Assembly (NCBI GenBank): GCA_018673255.1
Contig: JABHDC010000174.1
Span: 1 to 64,000, forward strand
Direction of reading: 5' to 3'
Length of the DNA: 64,000 nt
DNA from: Gemmatimonadota bacterium
GTDB taxonomy: Bacteria > Latescibacterota > UBA2968 > UBA8231
Shown: piece by piece, positions 35,208 to 42,632 of the stretch
Layout: the number at the start of each line of letters is the position of its first letter
Numbering within the stretch: position 1 is the stretch's first letter
Translations under genes and position numbers: made by a program
Notes under the pieces: generated by a model
What the model saw: only the letters and a program-made list of their open reading frames with translations
What the model was told of the DNA's origin: nothing
Databases searched by the model: none

Positions 35208-36476
35208 ATGATGTCACCGCGAGTCCGACGTCGTGGACTTCTCTCGATCGCGGTGTCGGTGATCGTGCATCTGTTGCTGCTGAGCGCCTATCTGCACGTG
35301 ATGGACTGGCAGCGTCAACGACACCTGCGCCCCACTCGTTATCTGCCCGATCTCCTGCTGCTGGTGCCCCAGGCCTTCCGGGGAAGCAGTTCGCGGATCC
35401 CCACCGTCTCCATGGAACAGGCCGAGACGCCCCTGGAGGTGGAGGACCTCACCCAGGATCTGGCAACATTGCAGGAACCAGGGCAGGTCGCACCGACCCC
35501 GATGCCGGGACTGCCCGCTTCAGCCCTGTCGGGGATCGTCGAAGCTGGCAGCCGACCCCTCGTCTTCGAATCGATCCACATCGATCTGGACACGGTGGAC
35601 CTGGGACAGTCGCAGTTCGAGGCCGTGCAACGGCTGCGGGATCTGTATGGTTCCTATGCACACATCTGGCTGCCCGACGCAGATACGACCGATCAACAGA
35701 GTGTGCTGGAGAATCGAGCCCGTGCGATCGTGGCCGAGGCACTGGAAGCGATGGGAGGCACGGAGCGCCTGCTGAAGATTCACTCCATGGATGTGCTGGT
35801 GTGGCTGATCGCCACAGATCACCAGACGCCGATAGGGCTTCAGAACGTCTCTCCCTATGCCTACCCGATGGGCTATTGGCACTTCGATGATGAGCCGGGT
35901 GCCCAGTGGGATCAGACCCCCTTCGCGATCGACTTGGGACAGATACTGCTGCCCCCGTATGCCAGCATGAACCCTGCCCGATCGCGCAGCAAATACTACC
36001 AAGTCTTCGAGGGACGTTGGATCCTCAAGACACCACCACCGACGCGAAAGTTTCGCCAGCGATCCGAGGGCATGTACTGGCATGTGGCTCACCGCTTCCT
36101 CGATGAGGGCATCCGGCTCGCCTACGCTGGAAGAGGGACGTTCGCCCATCGTCCGGTTCACGAGATCGTCGTCGTGGACAGCAAATACGGGCGTCAATAC
36201 GAATCTTACTTCGACCGGCAAACGAAGCTGCTGATCGGGATCCGTGAAGAACTGACCAATTTTGAGAAACAGTGGTTCCGGCAGGCAAGGATGGGGCTGC
36301 GTTCCCGGCCCCCGGTCTGGACGACACACTTCGAAGACTACCAGGACGTCGATGGCGTGCTGCTGCCCACGCGCTGGCGGCGCAGCGACGGCAGCACCAT
36401 CGGTGGACCGTCGACGATTCTGTTGAACATCGGCCTCAACGGGGCTCTGCCTGACGAGACGATCCCGGAGCTGTAG
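35208..36476 (+). CDS. Membrane-anchored envelope protein, function unknown
   Basis: 422 residues. One N-terminal hydrophobic helix (LSIAVSVIVHLLLLSAYLHV) preceded by Arg residues, then a Pro-rich linker (GQVAPTPMPGLPASALSG), resembles the layout of TonB-type energy transducers. The C-terminal ~270 residues are beta-rich, with DYQDVDGVLLPTRWRRSDG, reminiscent of LolA-fold or outer-membrane lipoprotein-sorting domains and not of TonB-C. GGGGAGAG precedes the ATG. The 33-bp gap after GH32 may allow read-through from that operon. I do not recognise the family. It probably spans or is attached to the inner membrane and faces the periplasm. Confidence 0.6.
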   Translation: MMSPRVRRRGLLSIAVSVIVHLLLLSAYLHVMDWQRQRHLRPTRYLPDLLLLVPQAFRGSSSRIPTVSMEQAETPLEVEDLTQDLATLQEPGQVAPTPMPGLPASALSGIVEAGSRPLVFESIHIDLDTVDLGQSQFEAVQRLRDLYGSYAHIWLPDADTTDQQSVLENRARAIVAEALEAMGGTERLLKIHSMDVLVWLIATDHQTPIGLQNVSPYAYPMGYWHFDDEPGAQWDQTPFAIDLGQILLPPYASMNPARSRSKYYQVFEGRWILKTPPPTRKFRQRSEGMYWHVAHRFLDEGIRLAYAGRGTFAHRPVHEIVVVDSKYGRQYESYFDRQTKLLIGIREELTNFEKQWFRQARMGLRSRPPVWTTHFEDYQDVDGVLLPTRWRRSDGSTIGGPSTILLNIGLNGALPDETIPEL

Positions 36477-36520
36477 GCGTGTTGGGTCCGGCCCTTGTGT
36501 CATGGCGACGGTCCGTCCTA

Positions 36521-36578
36521 CTTGCATCCACTGACGTATACCTGCATCAGTGACGGAGGCCTGCGTCGCTGATCTTCC
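36521..36578 (+). repeat. Three 19-20-bp direct repeats before the PhyH gene
   Basis: Three adjacent imperfect copies begin CTTGCATCCACTGACG (36521), CCTGCATCAGTGACGG (36541) and CCTGCGTCGCTGATC (36560). The period is 19-20 bp, two helical turns. They end 43 bases before the PhyH start. A cooperative activator site or slippage product are both possible. Confidence 0.55.
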
Positions 36579-36621
36579 TCGCAATAGCCAAGCTTTCCAC
36601 TACCACCTCAGGAGTCTGAAC

Positions 36622-37365
36622 GTGTCCGTCGTGACCGATGCCCAACGGCAGCAATTCGAACAGGAAGGTTACTTCGTTCTCGAGTCCGTTCTCGATGACG
36701 ACACGCTGAAGTTGTTGCGTGAGGAATGCCAGGTCGCGCTGGACCGCAAACATGCCGAGATGGATGCCAGTGGCGAGTCTTCACAGGGCATCACGCATCG
36801 AGGGCAGCGGTATTTCATCTCGCACTGCTACAAGGAGCAACCTCGTCTGCGGCCATTCCTGTCCGGCGAACTCATGGCCGATATCTGCCAGGCGACGCTT
36901 GGGGACGACGCCTTCCTGTTCTGGGAGCAGTATGTGGTGAAGGGTCGGCAGGGCATGAAGTTCAGCTGGCACCAGGATTCCGGTTACGTGGGCGATCCGG
37001 ATCACAAGCGGTATCTGACCTGCTGGATCGCACTGGATGACATGAGCGAGGAGAATGGCACGGTCTATGTGCTGCCGTTCTCACAGGTCGGCATTCGCAC
37101 CTGGGTGAAACACGAGCGGGACCCGGAGACAAATGACAAGGTCGGTTATTATGGCGATCTGCAAGGGGTGCCGATCGTGTGTCCGGCGGGCAGCATCGCC
37201 GTGTTCACCAGCTACAACTTCCATTCCTCGGGGCCGAATCACACCGACGAATTGCGACGTGTGTATCTGGCGCAGTATTCCTGCGAACCAATTATGAATG
37301 GCGATGAAATCAGTGGCGCTGCTGAACCGGTGTTGGTCGGTGGTGTTCGTCAGGCTGCCGACTGA
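36622..37365 (+). CDS. Phytanoyl-CoA dioxygenase (PhyH) family protein
   Basis: A 247-residue Fe(II)/2-oxoglutarate-dependent dioxygenase. The proximal facial-triad pair is in FSWHQDSGYVGD (HxD), the distal His in YNFHSSGPNHTD, and the 2-oxoglutarate-binding Arg probably in ELRRVY. The start is GTG 36622 because AGGAG lies seven bases upstream; an earlier GTG at 36550 has no such site. Substrate cannot be deduced: bacterial PhyH enzymes hydroxylate diverse small molecules. The gene is monocistronic and its last 16 bases overlap the 3' end of the convergent nuclease gene. Confidence 0.87.
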   Translation: MSVVTDAQRQQFEQEGYFVLESVLDDDTLKLLREECQVALDRKHAEMDASGESSQGITHRGQRYFISHCYKEQPRLRPFLSGELMADICQATLGDDAFLFWEQYVVKGRQGMKFSWHQDSGYVGDPDHKRYLTCWIALDDMSEENGTVYVLPFSQVGIRTWVKHERDPETNDKVGYYGDLQGVPIVCPAGSIAVFTSYNFHSSGPNHTDELRRVYLAQYSCEPIMNGDEISGAAEPVLVGGVRQAAD

Positions 37366-38354
37366 GGGTGCAGCGAGATATTCATCGTCGCCGGTGCCAA
37401 CCGCCGCAGATTCTGAGCGGCCAGGGCCATCTGCGCCCCCTTGCTCCAGGCCCCCTCAAGATGAACACGGACCACGGCATCGTCCTGCAGCTGGCTCAAC
37501 TGTGATCGCAGGGATGCCTCGAGGGCCTCTCTCTGAGGTACCGACGTCACCTTCACATCGACCATCGGTCGTGCGGGCAGCTTCACCCACTGCAGGTCCG
37601 GCGACGGGTCTGTCGTCTTGTCGATGGTGACGATACAATACCCCTTGGGTTCGTCCCGTTCAGCCCAGGAAGTGCGCTCCACGGATCCTGGATAGATGAC
37701 AGGCGCCGCCAGGGCCTGGCCGGTGCGATCCCGGCGCAGACACTGGGCGCGGTGAATGTGACCGGTAAAAACGGCATCCAGCCCCGCGTCGATGTCGCGA
37801 CCGCGCACGACATCCCGCCCACTGCTGAAGGTGAAATGGCCTGGCCCCACGCGGGCGCCCTCCACGGCTTGGTGCATGCACAGGATCGAGACATCGGCGG
37901 ATGCCGGGCGATATCCGGACGCCTCGACGACGGACTGAAAGCGCTGCCGGATGTCACGGACATAGGGAAAACCAGATAGCGCGATGGACTGGCCACCCAC
38001 CTGCCGGCGATAGGTCCTGGGTCGATCGAAGATGTGAATCTCAGGATGTCCCGCCCACAGGTGCAGGGGGATCTTTGAGCGCTCGTGATTCCCGGGGACC
38101 AGGTAGACGGGCACGCCAGCGGAAGCGATCTCGACCAGAGGCTCCATGGCCATCTCCACGGTGCCGGGGGGCACGAGAGATCGGAATAACAGATCACCCC
38201 CGTGCACGACGAGGTCGACCTGCCCCTGCCGCGCAGGTTCGAGGGCCCGCCGGAAATTGGCGAGGAAGTCGTGCCCCCTGCGTCTTCGCGTGATCCGAGG
38301 CTTGAGAGGCAGATCGAATCCAATATGAGTGTCGGCAACGAGTAGGATGCGCAT
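37350..38354 (-). CDS. SbcD/Mre11-like metallophosphoesterase
   Basis: A 334-residue calcineurin-like phosphoesterase of the DNA-repair exonuclease type. Metal-binding motifs in order are VADTHIGFD, VVHGGDLLF, LVPGNHERS, CMHQAVEG and TGHIHRAQ. A capping region and a beta-rich C-terminal third (WVKLPARPMVDVKVTSVPQ) follow, as in SbcD. No SbcC/Rad50 ATPase gene lies next to it, unlike typical sbcDC operons. It may work alone or with a distant partner. It is divergent from the FliG/MotA-like gene; the 267-bp gap contains that gene's promoter candidate and leader RNA. Confidence 0.85.
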   Translation of the reverse strand: MRILLVADTHIGFDLPLKPRITRRRRGHDFLANFRRALEPARQGQVDLVVHGGDLLFRSLVPPGTVEMAMEPLVEIASAGVPVYLVPGNHERSKIPLHLWAGHPEIHIFDRPRTYRRQVGGQSIALSGFPYVRDIRQRFQSVVEASGYRPASADVSILCMHQAVEGARVGPGHFTFSSGRDVVRGRDIDAGLDAVFTGHIHRAQCLRRDRTGQALAAPVIYPGSVERTSWAERDEPKGYCIVTIDKTTDPSPDLQWVKLPARPMVDVKVTSVPQREALEASLRSQLSQLQDDAVVRVHLEGAWSKGAQMALAAQNLRRLAPATMNISLHPQSAA

Positions 38355-38405
38355 AGGGCATCGCTACTGAACGCGTGAAACCCTGGCAAGCACAGAACAA
38401 TCCCT

Positions 38406-38434
38406 TTGACATGAGACCACCGCTTTCCTACCTA
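38406..38434 (+). promoter_or_regulatory. Candidate promoter of the first FliG/MotA-like gene
   Basis: TTGACA at 38406-38411, 17 bases, then TACCTA at 38429-38434. The -35 is perfect and the -10 weak (TA only). Transcription would start near 38441, about 23 bases before the structured leader. The same arrangement precedes the second leader. Confidence 0.5.
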
Positions 38435-38463
38435 GAGATCAAGGCGCACGAGGGCGCCCCCAC

Positions 38464-38593
38464 GTCCGCGGGAAGGGCCAAGCCCACTTCGACCTCCGAT
38501 CTCTGATCGGAGCTGGCGATGGCAGTTTCATTGCCAAGCGACGGTGGTTTCGCCGCTCACATACATACCTTCTTTTGAGCCTGACCAGCGGAC
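38464..38593 (+). ncRNA. Candidate structured cis-regulatory leader, copy 1
   Basis: A ~130-nt leader ends 28 bases before the ATG at 38622. The closing stem is GTCCGC (38464-38469) with GCGGAC (38588-38593). An inner helix can form between GAAGG (38472-38476) and CCTTC (38568-38572). Between them lie hairpins 38494-38512 (CTCCGATC/GATCGGAG, 3-nt loop), 38520-38536 (TGGCA/TGCCA) and 38537-38557 (AGCGACG/CGCCGCT, one mismatch). ACCTTC can alternatively pair with GAGGGT of the ribosome-binding site (38611-38616). Copy 2 precedes the paralogous gene. No known riboswitch consensus is recognised, and the ligand, if any, is unknown. Confidence 0.6.
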
Positions 38594-38621
38594 ACGGGCG
38601 CAGCATGAGAGAGGGTGAATT

Positions 38622-39950
38622 ATGCCAAGTAGAGAACTGCCCGCCCGGGCGAGTCTCGAGAACCTGCGCAAGCAGGCCAAAGGTCTTCACAAGGCCTTCA
38701 ACGACGGTGATGATGATGCTGTCGCCCGCATCCGTGAACATCTGCCACGAGCCGCCGCGTTATCCGATGAGGAGCTACACGCGGCCAAGCTGTCTCTGCA
38801 GGAAGCTCAGCACGTGCTGGCCAAGGAATATGGTCAGGGTAGCTGGGACGATCTGCGTGCCGCCTTGGCGACGGCGGGATTCGAGGATCTGTCACGCCTC
38901 AATGATCGTGAGACGCAGACCCTGATGCGGGCGATCTCGCAGAAGGATTTGAGTCGTGCCATTATCGGCGCCTCCCATGCCCTGCGGGGTCGATTCCTGA
39001 GCAACATGTCGCGACGTGTCCGTCGATTCGTCGTCGAAGAATCCGAACGTCTGGCGCAGGATCTGCCCGACCATGAGCCGGCCGTCTCCCGTCAGCGGTT
39101 GATCGAATTTGCCGAGGGGCTGGCCGAGAATGGCCAGATCCAGTGGCCGCCTCCTGACGGCGCCGAACCCTTCACGGGTGAACTCGACCTGGGGGAACCG
39201 CCGGCGCAGAATCAGGCGGAGGACCCTCTCGGCGGGTTGTCCTTCGAGGAGATCGAGGTGGCTGATCTGGCAGGGATCTACGCCGAACTGGCGACGGTGG
39301 CCCGGCGCGACGGCATTCTGGCGCTGGAAGCCTATCTCCCACCCGGCCGCCAGACGCGTGCATTCCAGGAGGGTGTCCGCCTGGCTGTGGACGGCACGCA
39401 GCCTGAACTGATCGAGAGCATCCTGCGGATCCGCACCGAGACGATGGTGCGGAATCGGCGCACGCGGCTTGAGATGATCGTGGACGGTATCACCTCACTG
39501 CAGGCCGGTGACAATCCGTGGATCATCTTCCACAAGATGCAGGTCCATTACCTGGACGCGGGCGTGGCAGAAGCCCTGAATCGTTGCCGCGAAGAGATCA
39601 CTGGCGACGAGTTACGTGACTGGGTCGAGCGGGGTTGGCTCGGTGTACGGACCCCGGGTGATCTGGCCGTCACCTTCCTGCACCTGGGTTTTGCAGCACG
39701 CAACGAGGGAATCCAGGCGTTGGCCCCAGCGACAGGGCTGATCCAGCAGCCTCTCCTCAAGACAGGCCTCGAGCAGTTGATCACCGACCGCGATCGCGCC
39801 GAGCTTCGGGCAGATCTGACCCGGCTCGTGGAAGCAGAGATCGAGAAGCTGGAGGGCCACCACCGTGCAGCAGCGGCGGGCCTTCTTGCCGTTGCGATGG
39901 GCAGGACGTCTCAGGAGGCGGCGCAGGCCGTGATCGATGCAGCTGCCTGA
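38622..39950 (+). CDS. FliG-C-like / MotA-loop-like fusion protein, paralogue 1
   Basis: A 442-residue soluble protein with no signal or membrane helix. Residues 1-85 are helical (ASLENLRKQAKGLHKAFNDG), of the kind found in front of ankyrin-type proteins. Residues ~92-176 read like FliG C-terminal domain: LNDRETQTLMRAISQKDLSR and GASHALRGRFLSNMSRRVRR compare with FliG's D-R-x-I-Q, VDxKDLxxALKGAS and FxNMSKRA pattern. Residues ~216-285 resemble the MotA cytoplasmic loop: ELATVARRDGILALEAYLP, GVRLAVDGTQPELIES. Residues ~345-420 are a second such repeat (LGFAARNEGIQALAPATG). GITSLQAGDNP (289-299) is shared with paralogue 2. MotA's membrane helices are missing. Assignments are by eye; the role is unknown. 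Confidence 0.7.
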   Translation: MPSRELPARASLENLRKQAKGLHKAFNDGDDDAVARIREHLPRAAALSDEELHAAKLSLQEAQHVLAKEYGQGSWDDLRAALATAGFEDLSRLNDRETQTLMRAISQKDLSRAIIGASHALRGRFLSNMSRRVRRFVVEESERLAQDLPDHEPAVSRQRLIEFAEGLAENGQIQWPPPDGAEPFTGELDLGEPPAQNQAEDPLGGLSFEEIEVADLAGIYAELATVARRDGILALEAYLPPGRQTRAFQEGVRLAVDGTQPELIESILRIRTETMVRNRRTRLEMIVDGITSLQAGDNPWIIFHKMQVHYLDAGVAEALNRCREEITGDELRDWVERGWLGVRTPGDLAVTFLHLGFAARNEGIQALAPATGLIQQPLLKTGLEQLITDRDRAELRADLTRLVEAEIEKLEGHHRAAAAGLLAVAMGRTSQEAAQAVIDAAA

Positions 39951-39989
39951 TTGCAGCGGAGGCGCTGACCGCTGGTCACCGGTTTCTCA

Positions 39990-40018
39990 TTGACAATGGC
40001 TCCCCGACGAGGTATCTC
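39990..40018 (+). promoter_or_regulatory. Candidate promoter of the second FliG/MotA-like gene
   Basis: TTGACA at 39990-39995, 17 bases, then TATCTC at 40013-40018. From the TTGACA to the leader stem is 60 bases, against 58 in copy 1. It overlaps the inverted repeat at 39998-40043. Confidence 0.45.
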
Positions 40019-40043
40019 AAGACCTGAGGCTTGTCGGGGAGCC
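39998..40043 (+). terminator. Long hairpin after paralogue 1, followed by a short T-run
   Basis: GGCTCCCCGAC (39998-40008) and GTCGGGGAGCC (40033-40043) form an 11-bp perfect stem enclosing AGGT/ACCT pairing, followed by GCTTTTG. It fits a terminator for the upstream gene. It overlaps the second promoter candidate, so transcription from that promoter would begin inside it. Confidence 0.6.
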
Positions 40044-40049
40044 GCTTTT

Positions 40050-40180
40050 GTCCGCGGGAAGGGTTGAACCCACTCGATATGAGACGGCGTAGCCGTCTCC
40101 CACGTCAGCGATTGCCGGGCAATCGCGAATGGCACCGCCGGTGCCGCTGCCACCCTTCATCCAAGCCTGATCGAGCGGAC
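40050..40180 (+). ncRNA. Candidate structured cis-regulatory leader, copy 2
   Basis: A ~131-nt leader ends 29 bases before the ATG at 40210. The closing stem GTCCGC (40050-40055)/GCGGAC (40175-40180) is identical to copy 1. The inner helix is GAAGG (40058-40062)/CCTTC (40154-40158). Hairpins are 40081-40099 (GAGACGGC/GCCGTCTC), 40108-40126 (GCGATTGC/GCAATCGC) and 40131-40145 (GGCACC/GGTGCC), all perfect and unrelated in sequence to those of copy 1. Shared single-stranded blocks are GCGGGAAGGG, CCCACT and AGCCTGA before the closing stem. CACCCT (40151-40156) is complementary to AGGGTG of the ribosome-binding site (40200-40205), so the inner helix and ribosome-site masking exclude each other. 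Confidence 0.62.
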
Positions 40181-40209
40181 AACGGGCATGCCACGGACGA
40201 GGGTGTGTT

Positions 40210-41574
40210 ATGTCTGCTGTCAGAACGCTGCCCGAACGGGCCAGCATCGAGTTCCTCAAGAAGGAATCCCGTGATCTGCACAAGGCCTTTCAGGCCGGTG
40301 ATGCAGATGCCATCTCCCGTATTTCCACGTTTCTGCCTCGCGCCGCCGGATTGGTACCGTCGACGTCACCGGATGATCTGAGTCACTTTGATCTGTCGCG
40401 TCAGGAGGCTCAGCACGCCCTCGCCGGCTCCTACGGCTGTGCCAAGTGGGAAGAGCTGCTCGACACGGTACGTGTGCAGGATCTGGACGCCCTGGATCTG
40501 CTGAGCGATCGATCGGTGCAAATCACCATGCGCGAGGTGGATCAGCGGGATCTTGTGCGTCTGCTGCCGTCGCTCTCTAGGGCGTCGGCGGATCGATTCT
40601 ACCACAATATGTCCAACAACGTTCAGCAATTCATCCGCAGCGAAGTCGCTTTTCTCGGTGAGGTGACTCAGGAGGAGCGGGCTGCGTCGCAAGAGAATGT
40701 CCGGCGGACACTCGTTGAACTCGGTCGCCAGGGCTGGCTGACCTGGGAGGATCCCGACGCCGATCGCTCTGGCCCAGCCGCCGTCGATCTTTCCACCGAA
40801 GCGCGTTTTGCTCACGTGGCCCGGCCCCTGCTCGAGGTGTCGGAAGATGAGCTGGCTGACACACTCAAAGCGATCGCCGAACAGGCGCGGGATCTGGGCA
40901 TCCTGTCGCTGCAGTCGTTGACATCGGACGGGTCCAACCTGCTGAGCGAAGCACTCCAGTATATCGTCGATGGCACCGAGCCTGATCTTGTGCAGGATCT
41001 TGTCGAGACTCGGGGCGGGACGATCTTGCGGCATCGCACTGTCAAAGGCCACATGGCGATCGAGGGGTGGATGTCGATTCAGTCCGGTGACAACCCGGCG
41101 ATCGTGCGGACTAAGCTGGAGACATACTTCCTTGATAAGATCTCGCGCTGGGAGGCTGCGCAGGGCAGCATCGGCATCGATGATCTCGTTCAGCGGCTGC
41201 GCGCGACACCACTGTTGAGCATGGCCGATGAGGAGTGGGCCGAGCTCTTCCTCGACATGGCGATCATTGGTCGACGAGAAGGCTTGCAGGCATTCGAGCC
41301 ATTGCTCGAGCTTCTCGATGACGAAGTTCTGCTGGCGGGTATGCGGGCAACGATCATCGATCGTCAAGCGCCCTCAGAGATCCTGGAAAACATGAAGACC
41401 AGCCTGCAGCAGATACGTCTGCAACTGAAACGACGCGAAGCGATGGTCGTGGCCGGTTGTACTGGAATTCAGATGGGCCACAAGCCGCACGATCTGGTAG
41501 CCGCAGCTCGCGTCGCAGCCGAAGAGCAGGGCAGCAAACTGCTGGCTGCGGGTCCCCCCGCAATGAATTCCTGA
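40210..41574 (+). CDS. FliG-C-like / MotA-loop-like fusion protein, paralogue 2
   Basis: A 454-residue soluble paralogue of 38622-39950 with the same order. The N-terminal helical domain is at 1-90 (ASIEFLKKESRDLHKAFQAG). The FliG-C-like domain at ~97-178 is the clearer of the two: LLSDRSVQITMREVDQRDLV, FYHNMSNNVQQFIRSEVAFL and a terminal helix ENVRRTLVELGRQGWL, matching FliG's RxxEEAGEI-type end. MotA-loop-like repeats lie at ~215-285 (AIAEQARDLGILSLQSLTSD, YIVDGTEPDLVQDLVE) and ~340-412 (MAIIGRREGLQAFEPLLEL). GWMSIQSGDNP (286-296) and GCTGIQMGHKP (416-426) end the repeats. An aldo/keto reductase follows after 10 bases. Confidence 0.72.
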   Translation: MSAVRTLPERASIEFLKKESRDLHKAFQAGDADAISRISTFLPRAAGLVPSTSPDDLSHFDLSRQEAQHALAGSYGCAKWEELLDTVRVQDLDALDLLSDRSVQITMREVDQRDLVRLLPSLSRASADRFYHNMSNNVQQFIRSEVAFLGEVTQEERAASQENVRRTLVELGRQGWLTWEDPDADRSGPAAVDLSTEARFAHVARPLLEVSEDELADTLKAIAEQARDLGILSLQSLTSDGSNLLSEALQYIVDGTEPDLVQDLVETRGGTILRHRTVKGHMAIEGWMSIQSGDNPAIVRTKLETYFLDKISRWEAAQGSIGIDDLVQRLRATPLLSMADEEWAELFLDMAIIGRREGLQAFEPLLELLDDEVLLAGMRATIIDRQAPSEILENMKTSLQQIRLQLKRREAMVVAGCTGIQMGHKPHDLVAAARVAAEEQGSKLLAAGPPAMNS

Positions 41575-41584
41575 GGAGGTATCC

Positions 41585-42547
41585 ATGGCGGGTGATCTGA
41601 CCAGGATTCCTTTCGGCAGAACCGACCTGCAGGTCACCCGTCTCTGTCAGGGCACGGCGTTCCGCACGCTGGATCGCTCACAGGACGACGGCCGCGCCCT
41701 GGAGGTGCTGCAGCACTGCCTCGAAGCGGGTGTGCGATTCTTCGATTCGGCCAATGCCTATGGCTGGGGCGGATCCGAACGTCTGCTGGGACAGGCATTG
41801 CAGGGCGCCCCGGAGGATGTCGTCGTGTGCACGAAGGTCTCGCCCCGACGCGAAGACCGGCAGGACGTCGTCGTGCCCTTCACGGACTCGCTGTTGCGCG
41901 AATGTGTCGATCGCAGCCGCCAGCGATTGCAGCGGGATGTCATCGATCTGTATCTCCTCCACCAGCCCGATGGCACAACGCCGGCCCAGACATTGTGTGC
42001 TCGTATGCAGAGGCTGATCGATGCGGGTGCGATCAGCTACTGGGGGGTGTCGAATCATCCACCAGAGATGGTGGAAGCCCTTCTGCAGGCTGCCGAGACA
42101 GCGGGGACCTCTCTCCCGGTGGGCGTGGAAGATTACCTGACCATCGGGGGAGGTGCGTTGACCGATGAGGGGAAATCACGAACGCGTTGGTATCGCGAAT
42201 GCATGTTGCCTCTGCTGCGAGGGGCCGGACTGGGGCTGATCGCTTTCTCGCCCATGGACCGGGGCGATCTGGCGCCCGGCCGCCAGGTGGAGGCTGGCTC
42301 CCCTCTGGCTACACTGTGCGAAGATCTGGACGCGGTTGCCGGCGAACTGGGTGTGACGCGATCACAGGTCTGTGTCGCCTGGGTACTGCATCAGGAGGGC
42401 GTGACGAGTGTGCTCGGTGGGGCGGAATCTCCTGAGCACGTGGACGAAATGATCGCCGGAACCCGATTGCACCTGCCTCAAAAGGCTTTGGAGTCACTGG
42501 AGCTGGCGTCGGATCGTTATGCCGATGCCATGGAGTCGACGGCCTGA
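41585..42547 (+). CDS. Aldo/keto reductase
   Basis: A 320-residue NADPH-dependent TIM-barrel oxidoreductase. The catalytic tetrad is visible: Asp and Tyr in FDSANAYGWGGSERLLG, Lys in VVCTKVSPR and His in YLLHQPDG. The coenzyme site near the C-terminus (GVTSVLGGAESPEHVDEMI) is typical. GAGGAGG lies directly upstream. It starts 10 bases after the second FliG/MotA-like gene and is probably controlled by the same leader. That is an unexpected metabolic partner and may be incidental. Substrate unknown. Confidence 0.9.
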   Translation: MAGDLTRIPFGRTDLQVTRLCQGTAFRTLDRSQDDGRALEVLQHCLEAGVRFFDSANAYGWGGSERLLGQALQGAPEDVVVCTKVSPRREDRQDVVVPFTDSLLRECVDRSRQRLQRDVIDLYLLHQPDGTTPAQTLCARMQRLIDAGAISYWGVSNHPPEMVEALLQAAETAGTSLPVGVEDYLTIGGGALTDEGKSRTRWYRECMLPLLRGAGLGLIAFSPMDRGDLAPGRQVEAGSPLATLCEDLDAVAGELGVTRSQVCVAWVLHQEGVTSVLGGAESPEHVDEMIAGTRLHLPQKALESLELASDRYADAMESTA

Positions 42548-42632
42548 GGGGTGGGTCCAGTAGTTGACCGCAGGGGTGAATCTGTGAGAGACTTGAAGTA
42601 GACGTTGTCGGGGAACTGCCAAGGAGTTGACG

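Noticed and set aside
35208..36476. TonB or TolA protein, based on the N-terminal helix and Pro-rich linker
   Set aside because: The C-terminal domain lacks the TonB-C pattern, and no ExbB/ExbD genes are adjacent.
36521..36578. CRISPR or attachment site from the three direct repeats before PhyH
   Set aside because: There are no spacers, cas genes, integrase or tRNA nearby.
38464..40180. TPP riboswitch, because the 3' part of leader copy 2 resembles ACCCTT...CCTGATC
   Set aside because: The diagnostic CTGAGA and TAATACC blocks are missing in both copies and the downstream genes have no link to thiamine.
38464..40180. Known c-di-GMP (GEMM) riboswitch, suggested by the motor-like proteins
   Set aside because: The conserved GGCAAACC / GACGCAAAGCC core is absent; only the functional context is suggestive.
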